From: Clostridiales bacterium
GTDB taxonomy: Bacteria > Bacillota > Clostridia > Oscillospirales > Oscillospiraceae
Direction: 5' to 3'
DNA: 10,844 nt
NCBI GenBank assembly: GCA_021200895.1
Contig: JAJQFX010000040.1
Span: 1 to 10,844 of the forward strand
Shown here one piece after another: positions 1 through 6,996 of this stretch. The translations under genes and the position numbers were made by a program. The notes under the pieces were generated by a model. It had not been told where the DNA came from. It made no database searches and saw only the letters and a program-made list of their open reading frames with translations. Each line of letters starts with the position of its first letter. Within the stretch, counting starts at the first letter, position 1.

Positions 1-43
1 CCCGAAGGACGATGTTTTTATAGTTGTATGCAAACATTGGGAA

Positions 44-1585
44 TTATTCCCACTCAATCGTTGCCGGCGGCTTCGACGTCACATCATACACAATCCGATT
101 GATATGCTTCACCTCATTGACGATTCTCACCGACACCGTATCCAGCACCTCATAGGGTATCCTGGCCCAGTCGGCAGTCATAAAATCGCTGGTGGTGACG
201 CCCCGCAGCGCCAGGGTGTAGTCATACGTCCGCCCGTCACCCATGACGCCCACGGAGTGGGTATCCGTCAACACGGCGAAATACTGGTCGATTTGGCTGT
301 CCAGCCCGGCCCTGGCGATTTCCTCCCGGAAGATGGCGTCGGCCTCCCGCAGAATGTCCGCCTTCTCCTTGGTGATGTCGCCAATGATGCGGATACCCAG
401 CCCGGGGCCGGGGAAGGGCTGGCGGTTCACCAGGTAGTCCGGCAGGCCCAGCTCCCGGCCCAGCTGGCGCACCTCGTCCTTAAAGAGCATCCGCAGCGGC
501 TCGATGATTTCCTTGAAGTCCACATAGTCCGGCAGGCCGCCCACGTTGTGGTGGCTTTTGATGACGGCGGCGTCGCCCTTGCCGGATTCGATAACATCCG
601 GGTAAATCGTCCCCTGCACCAAGTAGTCCACGGAGCCGATTTGCTTGCCCACCTGCTCAAAGACGCGGATGAACTGCTCCCCGATGATTTTCCGCTTCTG
701 CTCCGGGTCGGTGACCCCGGCAAGCTCCCGAAGGAACCGCTCCTCCTCGTTCATGCGAATCAGATGGATGTCCCACTTAGCGAAGGCGGACTCCACTTCG
801 TCGCCCTCGTCCTTGCGCATCAGGCCGTGGTCCACAAAGACGCAGGTCAGCTGGTCTCCTACCGCCTCCGCCAGCAGCGCCGCCGCCACAGAGGAGTCCA
901 CGCCGCCGGACAGGGCCAGCAGCACCTTGCCATCTCCGACCTTTTCCCGAATGGACGCGATGGCGGTTTTGCAGTAGTCCCCCATGGTCCAGTCGCCCTG
1001 TGCGTGGCAGACCTGGTAGAGGAAGTTGTGCAGCATTTGGGAGCCGTGCTCCGTATGGTTGACCTCCGGATGGAACTGCACGCCGTAGAAGCCCCGGGCC
1101 TCGTCCGCAATGGCCACGTTGGGGCAGGCATCAGAGTGCGCCACCAGCCGGAAGCCCTCCGGCACCTTTGCCATATAGTCGCTGTGGCTCATCCAGGAGA
1201 TGCCGCTGTCCGGCAGGCCGTCAAACAGCTTGCAGGAAGGGTCATAGTAGGTGGCGGTCTTTCCATACTCCCGGGCGGAGTCGTCCTGGGCGGGGACGAC
1301 CTGCCCTCCCAGCTCCTGGGCCATCAGCTGGCAGCCGTAGCAAATGCCTAGCACAGGTACGCCCCAGGTGAAAATCGCCGGGTCCACTTTGGGCGCGTCC
1401 TCCAGATAGACGCTGTTGGGCCCGCCGGTGAAGATAATGCCGATGGGGTTCATCGCCTTGACGGTCTCAAGGGGGGTCGTATAAGGAATCACTTCGCAAT
1501 AGACCTGACATTCCCGGACACGGCGGGCAATCAACTGGTTATACTGCCCTCCAAAGTCCAGAACTACCACCATCTGGTGTGCCAT
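44..1585 (-). CDS. guaA: GMP synthetase (glutamine-hydrolysing)
   Basis: Converts XMP to GMP using ATP and glutamine, the last step of guanine nucleotide synthesis in the cytoplasm. The 513-residue length is normal for the single-chain bacterial enzyme. Residues 6-195 are a class I glutamine amidotransferase domain: oxyanion strand TGGPNS near 53-58, nucleophile elbow GICYGCQ with catalytic Cys82, and His172/Glu174 in the FHPEVNHT motif. An ATP-pyrophosphatase domain follows with P-loop SGGVDSS at 226-232. The C-terminal dimerisation domain ends in the family-typical PPATIEWE. A Cys (85) stands where many homologues have Met in GICYGMQ, which is probably harmless. The ATG at 1585 is supported by AGGAGG at 1593-1598 (minus strand) and a promoter upstream. 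The gene is alone on its strand within the window and divergent from the transporter operon. Identification is secure. Confidence 0.98.
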   Translation of the reverse strand: MAHQMVVVLDFGGQYNQLIARRVRECQVYCEVIPYTTPLETVKAMNPIGIIFTGGPNSVYLEDAPKVDPAIFTWGVPVLGICYGCQLMAQELGGQVVPAQDDSAREYGKTATYYDPSCKLFDGLPDSGISWMSHSDYMAKVPEGFRLVAHSDACPNVAIADEARGFYGVQFHPEVNHTEHGSQMLHNFLYQVCHAQGDWTMGDYCKTAIASIREKVGDGKVLLALSGGVDSSVAAALLAEAVGDQLTCVFVDHGLMRKDEGDEVESAFAKWDIHLIRMNEEERFLRELAGVTDPEQKRKIIGEQFIRVFEQVGKQIGSVDYLVQGTIYPDVIESGKGDAAVIKSHHNVGGLPDYVDFKEIIEPLRMLFKDEVRQLGRELGLPDYLVNRQPFPGPGLGIRIIGDITKEKADILREADAIFREEIARAGLDSQIDQYFAVLTDTHSVGVMGDGRTYDYTLALRGVTTSDFMTADWARIPYEVLDTVSVRIVNEVKHINRIVYDVTSKPPATIEWE

Positions 1586-1604
1586 AACAAAACCTCCTAT
1601 GTCA

Positions 1605-1623
1605 GCGGGCGCTGTGCGCCCGC
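1605..1623 (-). promoter_or_regulatory. GC-rich leader hairpin before guaA
   Basis: GCGGGCG and CGCCCGC form a perfect 7-bp stem, or 8 bp with a three-base loop. It lies within the predicted guaA leader, ending about 6 nt before the AGGAGG ribosome binding site at 1593-1598. No T-run follows, so it is not an ordinary terminator. It may protect the 5' end or modulate initiation. It is too small to be a purine riboswitch, and I see no purine-aptamer conserved loops. Confidence 0.5.
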
Positions 1624-1638
1624 ATTTACTATCCTATT

Positions 1639-1667
1639 ATTCTACCTGATTCCCATGGAATTGTCAA
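1639..1667 (-). promoter_or_regulatory. guaA promoter, sigma-A type
   Basis: Read on the minus strand, TTGACA (1662-1667) is followed after exactly 17 bases by TAGAAT (1639-1644). This is a perfect -35 box with a one-mismatch -10 box at optimal spacing. Transcription should start near 1632, giving a leader of about 46 nt that contains the hairpin at 1605-1623. Confidence 0.8.
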
Positions 1668-1858
1668 ATTGTAATCCGCCGCCCCCAGGGACGGCACACG
1701 GCAGAGAGCGCTGCTGCGGCTTCTCTCTTAGCAAGGATGGTGCGTCAGGGGCGAAGAAAAGAGCCTTTGCGCCTAACCTGGAACGCACAAGATGGTTCCA
1801 AATACGAACTTTACCCAAAGCAGGCGATTTGACCCTTTCCTTTTATGTGACGCGGATT
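1668..1858. other. Divergent intergenic region, no gene supported
   Basis: This stretch between the guaA promoter and the start of the transporter operon holds no credible gene. An open frame at 1577-1876 runs across the guaA start codon and promoter, lacks a ribosome binding site and looks accidental. Small inverted repeats are visible: GCCG (1678-1681) with CGGC (1692-1695), GAGAG with CTCTC around 1704-1727, and GGAAC (1780-1784) with GTTCC (1795-1799). None matches a riboswitch or RNA family that I recognise. Confidence 0.4.
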
Positions 1859-1864
1859 TATAAT
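1859..1864 (+). promoter_or_regulatory. Candidate -10 box of the transporter operon
   Basis: A perfect TATAAT lies in an AT-rich patch (1856-1872) about 30 bases before the first gene of the operon. The region 16-17 bases upstream (TTCCTT or TTTCCT near 1836-1842) is a poor -35 box. A TTGACC at 1829-1834 is too far away, with 24 bases between. The promoter is therefore either weak or dependent on an activator. Confidence 0.45.
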
Positions 1865-1894
1865 AATATACAATAGGGAAGGGTGGGGATTTTT

Positions 1895-2218
1895 ATGCCT
1901 CAAATGCAGTATCGATACAGGATTCAGGTGCAGACGCCCATGGGGAAGCGGAGAGGCTTCCTGGAACTGACCCTGGGCGGCCCGGCTCTCACCGGCGTCC
2001 TGACCGTGATGGGCAGACGGGAACCGGTGGAGGGCATTCTGAACCGGGACGGCTCCTGCACGCTCCGGGGCAGGCTACGGGCTATGTCGAGGGAGTTCGT
2101 CTTTTCCGCCGTGGGCCGGGTGGACTGCCAGGGACTTACCCTGACGGTGACCAGCGGCCGCAGTACATTCCAGGTGACAGGGATAGCCTGCCCCCGGACG
2201 GAGGAGGAGACAGGATGA
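1895..2218 (+). CDS. Small protein of unknown function, first gene of the MMPL operon
   Basis: I do not recognise this 107-residue protein. It has no signal peptide, membrane segment or obvious catalytic motif. It is rich in alternating hydrophobic/polar stretches (YRYRIQVQT, GFLELTL, GVLTVMG, REFVFSAV, LTLTVTS, STFQVTG) separated by Gly/Asp turns, which suggests an all-beta fold such as a small barrel or sandwich. The ATG at 1895 is preferred because purine-rich GGTGGGG lies about 6 bases upstream; an in-frame GTG at 1883 has no usable site. Its TGA overlaps the transporter ATG (ATGA, 2215-2218), and GGAGGAGGAGA in its last codons serves as that gene's ribosome binding site, so the two are probably translationally coupled. 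By position it may be a cytoplasmic accessory to the transporter; this is inference only. Confidence 0.8.
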   Translation: MPQMQYRYRIQVQTPMGKRRGFLELTLGGPALTGVLTVMGRREPVEGILNRDGSCTLRGRLRAMSREFVFSAVGRVDCQGLTLTVTSGRSTFQVTGIACPRTEEETG

Positions 2219-4290
2219 GGGCCTTTTACCGGTGGGTTGTCAACAATCCCAAAAAAATCATGGCGTTCTTTTTGATTGCCACAGTGATATGCTTCTTCCT
2301 GACAGACGATGTAGGGGTCAACTACGACCTGTCAGAGTATCTGCCGGAGGGCACCGCCTCCACCATCTCCCTGGAGGTGATGGGGGACGAGTTCTCCGGC
2401 GGCATCCCCAACGCCCGGGTGATGGTGCCGGATGTGACCATTCCGGAGGCCCTGGACTATAAGGAGCAAATCGCCGCCTGCGAGGGTGTCCTCAGCGTGA
2501 CTTGGCTGGACGACGCGGTGGACATCGTTCAGCCCATCGAGACGCTGGACGCTGATACGGTAGAGACCTACTACCAGGACGGCGCGGCGCTGTTCAGCGT
2601 CACCCTGGATGAAGACAACCTGGTGGCGGCGGTGAACGCCATCCGGGCGGTCATCGGGGAGGACGGCGCCATGACCGGCGACGCCGTCTCCACCGCCCTG
2701 TCCACCAGCAGCACGGAGTCCGAAGTCGCCATGATTACAGTGGTGGGCGTGGCCTTCGCCTTCCTCATTCTGATGCTGACCACCACCTCCTGGCTGGAGC
2801 CGGTGGTGGTGCTGCTGGGCCTGCTGGTGGCGGTGGTCATCAACATGGGGACGAACCTGATTTTTGGCGAGATTTCCTTTGCCTCCAACGCGGCGGGGCC
2901 GGTGCTGCAAATGGCGGTGTCGCTGGATTACTCCGTGTTCCTGATTCATCGGTTCGAGGAGTGCAGGCTGGAGCAGCCGGACACGAAGGAGGCCATGGTG
3001 GAGGCCCTCTGCAAATCCACCACCTCCATCCTGTCCAGCGGGCTGACGACAGTGCTGGGCTTTGTGGCGCTGGTGTTTATGGAGTTCCAGCTGGGGCCGG
3101 ACCTGGGGCTGGTGCTGGCGAAAGGGGTAGCTATCAGCCTGGTTACGGTGTTCCTCTTCATGCCGGTGTTTATCCTGGCCACCAGCAAGTGGCTGGATAA
3201 GCTCCGCCACCGCAGCTTCATGCCGGACTTCCACGGCTTTGCCCGGGTAGTGACCCGCATCATGCTGCCCCTGGTGGTGGTGTTTCTGGTGGTGATGGTT
3301 CCCAGCTTCCTGGCCTCCAACGCCAATTCCTACTACTACGGCTCCTCCCATATCTTTAGTGAAGATACCGAATACGGCCAAGACACCGCCGCTATCGAAG
3401 CGGTGTTCGGCAGGAGCGACACCTATGTGCTGATGGTGCCCACCGGCGACCTGGCTACCCAGCGGGCGCTGAGCGATGCCCTCCACGACATTCCGGAGGT
3501 CAAGAGCATTCTGTCCTATGTGGACTCGGTGGGTCAGGAGATTCCGGAGGCCTACCTGGATGAGGACACCCTGGCCCAGCTGGTGTCGGACAACTACAGC
3601 CGCATGGTGCTGACGGTGGACGCTGACTACGAGGGCGAGGCCACCTTTGCCCTGGTGGAGACCATCCGGGAGACCGCCCAGAGTTACTGCCCTGACAGCT
3701 ACTACCTGGCGGGGGAGGGCGTGGTGGCCTGCGACCTGAAAACCAGTATCACCGCCGACCTGCTGCGGGTGAACCTGCTGGCCATCGTAGCCATCTTCCT
3801 GGTGCTGCTGCTGACGATGAAGTCGATTTCTCTGCCGGTGATTCTGGTGCTGACCATTGAGACGGCCATCTGGATCAACCAGGCGGTGCCCTACTTCACC
3901 GATTCTACAGCGTTCTACGTCTCCAACCTCATCATCAGCAGCATCCAGCTGGGTGCCACGGTGGACTACGCCATCCTCCTCACCGACCGCTACATGGAGT
4001 ACCGCCGGGAGATGGGGAAGAAGCGGGCCCTGCAGGAGGCACTTTCAGCTGTGACCGTTTCCATGCTGACCTCCGGCATTGTGCTGGCGGTAATCGGCTT
4101 TATGATGGGAGCCGTCTCCAGCCACGGCATCATCGCCCAGTTGGGCACCCTCATCGGGCGGGGGAGCCTGCTGTCCCTGACGCTGGTGCTGTTCGTGCTG
4201 CCGGGGCTGCTGTACCTGCTGGACGGCCTGATTGGCAAGACCACCATCCGGGCGCGGTTTGCGCCTGCGAAAAAGGAGGAAACCACATGA
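2215..4290 (+). CDS. MMPL/RND-superfamily membrane transporter
   Basis: A 691-residue polytopic inner-membrane protein with the two-fold layout of MMPL (YdfJ/MmpL-like) transporters, which use the proton gradient to move lipids or hydrophobic compounds. About twelve membrane segments can be seen: residues 13-29, an extracytoplasmic domain 30-170, a bundle at 172-188, 193-215, 226-245, 272-290, 300-322 and 347-366, a second extracytoplasmic domain 367-518, then 519-534, 538-555, 570-590, 617-635 and 648-668. Each half carries the Asp-Tyr pair of the family's proton relay in its fourth helix: D238-Y239 (AVSLDYSVFLIHR) and D584-Y585 (GATVDYAILLTDR). The ATG at 2215 overlaps the previous stop, and the TGA at 4288-4290 overlaps the next ATG. 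The fixed pairing with the heptad-repeat protein suggests a joint complex. The substrate is unknown; drug or lipid export is the family default. Confidence 0.93.
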   Translation: MRAFYRWVVNNPKKIMAFFLIATVICFFLTDDVGVNYDLSEYLPEGTASTISLEVMGDEFSGGIPNARVMVPDVTIPEALDYKEQIAACEGVLSVTWLDDAVDIVQPIETLDADTVETYYQDGAALFSVTLDEDNLVAAVNAIRAVIGEDGAMTGDAVSTALSTSSTESEVAMITVVGVAFAFLILMLTTTSWLEPVVVLLGLLVAVVINMGTNLIFGEISFASNAAGPVLQMAVSLDYSVFLIHRFEECRLEQPDTKEAMVEALCKSTTSILSSGLTTVLGFVALVFMEFQLGPDLGLVLAKGVAISLVTVFLFMPVFILATSKWLDKLRHRSFMPDFHGFARVVTRIMLPLVVVFLVVMVPSFLASNANSYYYGSSHIFSEDTEYGQDTAAIEAVFGRSDTYVLMVPTGDLATQRALSDALHDIPEVKSILSYVDSVGQEIPEAYLDEDTLAQLVSDNYSRMVLTVDADYEGEATFALVETIRETAQSYCPDSYYLAGEGVVACDLKTSITADLLRVNLLAIVAIFLVLLLTMKSISLPVILVLTIETAIWINQAVPYFTDSTAFYVSNLIISSIQLGATVDYAILLTDRYMEYRREMGKKRALQEALSAVTVSMLTSGIVLAVIGFMMGAVSSHGIIAQLGTLIGRGSLLSLTLVLFVLPGLLYLLDGLIGKTTIRARFAPAKKEETT

Positions 4291-6851
4291 AGAAGCTACT
4301 GAAACGGGCCACGGCCCTGACGCTGGCCGCAGCGCTGACGGCGGGGCTGCCGCTGAGCGCCGGAGCAGGCGACATCCCTTCCGAGAAGGAGGAGGTGGTC
4401 TACATCAACCTGGACGCCACCGGCGCGGTACAGGAGATTTATGTCGTCAACAGCTTCGGCAGCGGGGATATTCTGGATTATGGCGACTACACCTCCATCA
4501 AGGCGCTGAACACCCTGGACGACATCACCCAGAACGGGGATGAGATCACCTTCACCACCGCGGCAGAGAAGGTCTACTACCAGGGGGAACTGACGAACCG
4601 GGAGATCCCCTGGAACATTGACATCCGCTACTATCTGGATGGCGTTGCCTGCGACCCGGCGGAACTGGCCGGGCAGAGCGGCGCACTGGAAATTCAGCTT
4701 TCCATCACGGAGAACGAGGCCTGCGCCGGGGACTTCTTCGATGCCTACGCCCTCCAGGTGTCGCTGACGCTGGACACGGAAAACTGCACAAATATCACCG
4801 CCCCGGACGCCACCATCGCCAACGTGGGCAGCGAGAAGCAGCTGACCTTTACCGTCCTCCCCGGCAGCGGTCTGGATGCCTCGGTGACGGCGAATGTCAC
4901 CGACTTTGAGATGGACAGCATTGCCATCAACGGTATCCGACTGAACCTGAACATCGAAATCGACGACGAGGAACTGCTGGAGCAGGTCACGGCGCTGATG
5001 GATGCCACTGTCGCATTGGACGACGGCGCAGGAGCGCTGGCGGACGGCGCGTCCGACCTGGCGGAGGGCACGTCAGAGCTGACAGAGGGAGCCTCCGCCT
5101 TGCAGGACGGGGCGGATGCCCTGGCCGATGGTACTTCTGCATTGGAGGACGGAGCCGATACCCTGAACGGCGGCGCGTCCGACCTGACAGAGGGGGCGTC
5201 CAGCCTGACGGACGGAGCCGATGAGGCGAAGGAGGGCGCAGCCGACCTGAGCGACGGGGCCTCCGACCTGGCGGAGGGCGCGTCCGACCTGGCCGATGGC
5301 ACGGGCCAGGTGGCGGAGGGCGCTTCCGCCCTGGCGGACGGCGCTGCGGCAGTGGAAAGCGGGGCCTCCAGCCTGGCGGACGGCGCTGCGGCGCTGCAAA
5401 GCGGCGCAGCGGCCCTGGACAGCGGCCTTGCCGACTTGCAGACGGGCCTTGCCCAGGTGCAGGCCGGTCTGGAAGCGCTGGACAGCCAGTCGGACACGCT
5501 GACGGATGGCAGCGCGGCGGTGCTGGCGGCGCTGGAGCAGATTCAGGCGGGCCTCAGCGGGGTATCCGCCAGCGCGGAGACGCTGACCTCTCTGGTGACG
5601 GCCTCCGGCGAAATCAGCCAGTCCATCAGCGACCTGGCAGATGGGGCCGCCGCCCTCCAGTCCGCCGTGGGCTACGAGCAGTACAAGGCCGCCATGGCGG
5701 CTAACGGCCTGGACATTGACACACTGACGGCGGGCAACGCCGCAGCAATCAGTTCTCTGACCGCACAAATCTCTACGCTGCAAACCCAGCTGAGTCAAAT
5801 CTCCGGAGTGTCCGGCTATGAGGATACGGCGTCGGAGCTGGAAAGCACCATCGCCACCCTCCAGCAGGTCGTCACCCTCCTGACCGGCAGCAACGGCGCT
5901 ATCAACGGGATGGAAAGCTATCTGGACACGGTGTCCGCCTCCGTTGATACCCTGGCCGAGGGGGCGGCGGCGCTGGAGACGGCCTATGGGGAGTTTGACA
6001 CGGCCATTGGTACGCTGGTCACTACCCTCAGCGGAACGATTGCCAGCCTGGCCCAGCTGGCCGGCGGCGTCAACGAACTGGTGACTCAGTACACCGCCCT
6101 GGACGAAGGCATCCAAAGCTACACTTCTGGCGTGGCCCAGGTGGTGGCCGGGTACAGCCAGGTGGTGGAGGGCGTCACCGCCCTGACCCAGGGCAGCGCG
6201 GCCCTGGTCAGCGGCACCGATACCTTGTATGATGGGGCCAGCAGCCTGTACGATGGTGCGTCCCAGTTGACCGACGGGGCCGACGCCCTGTCCTCCGGGG
6301 CGGACGAGGTGGCCGACGGCGCAGACAGCCTGAAGGACGGTGCGGATGCCCTCAGCAATGGTGCGGACGCCCTGTATGCGGGCCTTGCCTCCCTGTATCA
6401 GGGCAGCACGATTCTGTACCAGGGAACAGAGGAGCTGCTGGAGGGCGTCGCCACCCTGCGGGATGGCGTGGACCAGCTGACCGGCGGCGCATCCGACCTG
6501 GCGGACGGGGCCTCGACCCTGTACGATGGAACGCTGACCCTGCGCGACGGGGCGGGCAGTCTGTCCGATGGGGCCGGCGAGCTCTACGACGGCACCTCCA
6601 CCCTGCGGGAGGAGACCTCCGATATGGATACCCAGGTCAGCGACACCATCGACACCATGCTGGAGGAGCTAAAGGGTGGCGCGGCGGACACGGTCTCCTT
6701 CGTGTCGGAGAAGAACACCAATGTGGATGCCGTCCAGTTTGTCATCCAGACTGAGGCCATCTCCGTCCAGGAGGCGGAGGCAGCGGAGGAGGAAGCAGCG
6801 GAGACGCTGAACTTCTGGCAAAAGCTGCTGCGGCTGTTCGGGCTGTACTAA
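4287..6851 (+). CDS. Exported heptad-repeat (YhgE-like) partner of the MMPL transporter
   Basis: An 854-residue secreted protein. Residues 1-27 are a Sec signal peptide (KKLLKR, a hydrophobic core, then SAGA before GD) with no lipobox Cys. Residues 30-235 form a beta-rich N-domain (EEVVYINLDATG). Two long arrays of seven-residue units of the type L-x-D/E-G-A-x-x follow, at about 244-400 and 605-775, some 22 units each. They flank a less regular helical middle (400-605) in which GYEQY and SGYEDTASELES could form a turn. The end has VSFVSEKNTNVDAVQFVIQ (802-820), an acidic Glu/Ala stretch and an amphipathic tail FWQKLLRLFGLY, but no clear membrane anchor. Such repeats are known from YhgE/Pip-type proteins and MMPL-associated proteins. 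AGGAGG at 4274-4279 and the ATGA overlap set the start. An adaptor-like extracytoplasmic role is inferred. Confidence 0.85.
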   Translation: MKKLLKRATALTLAAALTAGLPLSAGAGDIPSEKEEVVYINLDATGAVQEIYVVNSFGSGDILDYGDYTSIKALNTLDDITQNGDEITFTTAAEKVYYQGELTNREIPWNIDIRYYLDGVACDPAELAGQSGALEIQLSITENEACAGDFFDAYALQVSLTLDTENCTNITAPDATIANVGSEKQLTFTVLPGSGLDASVTANVTDFEMDSIAINGIRLNLNIEIDDEELLEQVTALMDATVALDDGAGALADGASDLAEGTSELTEGASALQDGADALADGTSALEDGADTLNGGASDLTEGASSLTDGADEAKEGAADLSDGASDLAEGASDLADGTGQVAEGASALADGAAAVESGASSLADGAAALQSGAAALDSGLADLQTGLAQVQAGLEALDSQSDTLTDGSAAVLAALEQIQAGLSGVSASAETLTSLVTASGEISQSISDLADGAAALQSAVGYEQYKAAMAANGLDIDTLTAGNAAAISSLTAQISTLQTQLSQISGVSGYEDTASELESTIATLQQVVTLLTGSNGAINGMESYLDTVSASVDTLAEGAAALETAYGEFDTAIGTLVTTLSGTIASLAQLAGGVNELVTQYTALDEGIQSYTSGVAQVVAGYSQVVEGVTALTQGSAALVSGTDTLYDGASSLYDGASQLTDGADALSSGADEVADGADSLKDGADALSNGADALYAGLASLYQGSTILYQGTEELLEGVATLRDGVDQLTGGASDLADGASTLYDGTLTLRDGAGSLSDGAGELYDGTSTLREETSDMDTQVSDTIDTMLEELKGGAADTVSFVSEKNTNVDAVQFVIQTEAISVQEAEAAEEEAAETLNFWQKLLRLFGLY

Positions 6852-6864
6852 ACCGCAAAGCGAT

Positions 6865-6902
6865 AGAGCCAGGCGTGGGTCATTTGGCCCGCGCCTGGCT
6901 CT
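6865..6902 (+). terminator. Strong hairpin ending the MMPL operon
   Basis: AGAGCCAGGCG pairs with CGCCTGGCTCT, and the inner bases TGGGTC pair with GGCCCG (two G-T pairs), giving about 17 bp around an ATTT loop. It starts 14 bases after the stop codon. The following TTGCGTTG is only weakly T-rich. A competing outer stem, CGCAAAG (6854-6860) with CTTTGCG (6901-6907), overlaps it. Position and strength fit transcription termination. Confidence 0.75.
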
Positions 6903-6927
6903 TTGCGTTGAGCATGAGATGTTTGCT

Positions 6928-6957
6928 TTGACAGCGCCCCCCATTTCGGGGTATGAT
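6928..6957 (+). promoter_or_regulatory. holA operon promoter
   Basis: TTGACA (6928-6933) and TATGAT (6952-6957) are separated by 18 bases, a good sigma-A promoter placed just after the preceding terminator. The start point should fall near 6964, about 33 bases before the holA ATG. This argues against the longer reading of holA that starts at 6919. Confidence 0.75.
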
Positions 6958-6996
6958 AGAGGAAAAAAGCTGCGTCGCAGCGGATGGGAGGCTGCC

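Noticed and set aside
1..20. Half of a possible plus-strand terminator at the left edge (CCCGAAGGAC followed by GATGTTTTTA)
   Set aside because: If the preceding bases were GT, a GTCC-CGAA-GGAC hairpin with a T-run would form, but the left arm is outside the window.
38..52. Inverted repeat TGGGAA-TTA-TTCCCA over the guaA stop codon
   Set aside because: Only 6 bp and no T-run follows on the minus strand; too weak to call a terminator.
104..1351. 415-codon open frame on the plus strand opposite guaA
   Set aside because: Shadow frame of a GC-rich gene. Its His/Gln/Val-rich composition and lack of motifs, against an unmistakable guaA, rule it out.
1577..1876. Plus-strand open frame of 99 codons in the divergent intergenic region
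   Set aside because: It runs through the guaA start codon, ribosome binding site and promoter, has no ribosome binding site of its own and no recognisable protein character.
2332..3486. 384-codon minus-strand frame opposite the MMPL transporter
   Set aside because: His/Gln/Gly-rich shadow frame without a ribosome binding site; the opposite strand encodes a clear membrane protein.
4745..6358. Minus-strand open frames with APSA-type repeats
   Set aside because: They mirror the seven-residue repeats of the exported protein on the other strand; no start signals.
5017..6612. DNA-level tandem repeat or CRISPR-like array
   Set aside because: The roughly 21-base periodicity comes from the protein heptads; units vary in sequence and there are no unique spacers between conserved repeats.
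6919..6996. 26-residue N-terminal extension of holA
   Set aside because: The upstream ATG lies before and inside the promoter (6928-6957), so it would not be transcribed; GGGAGG at 6986-6991 fits the ATG at 6997.
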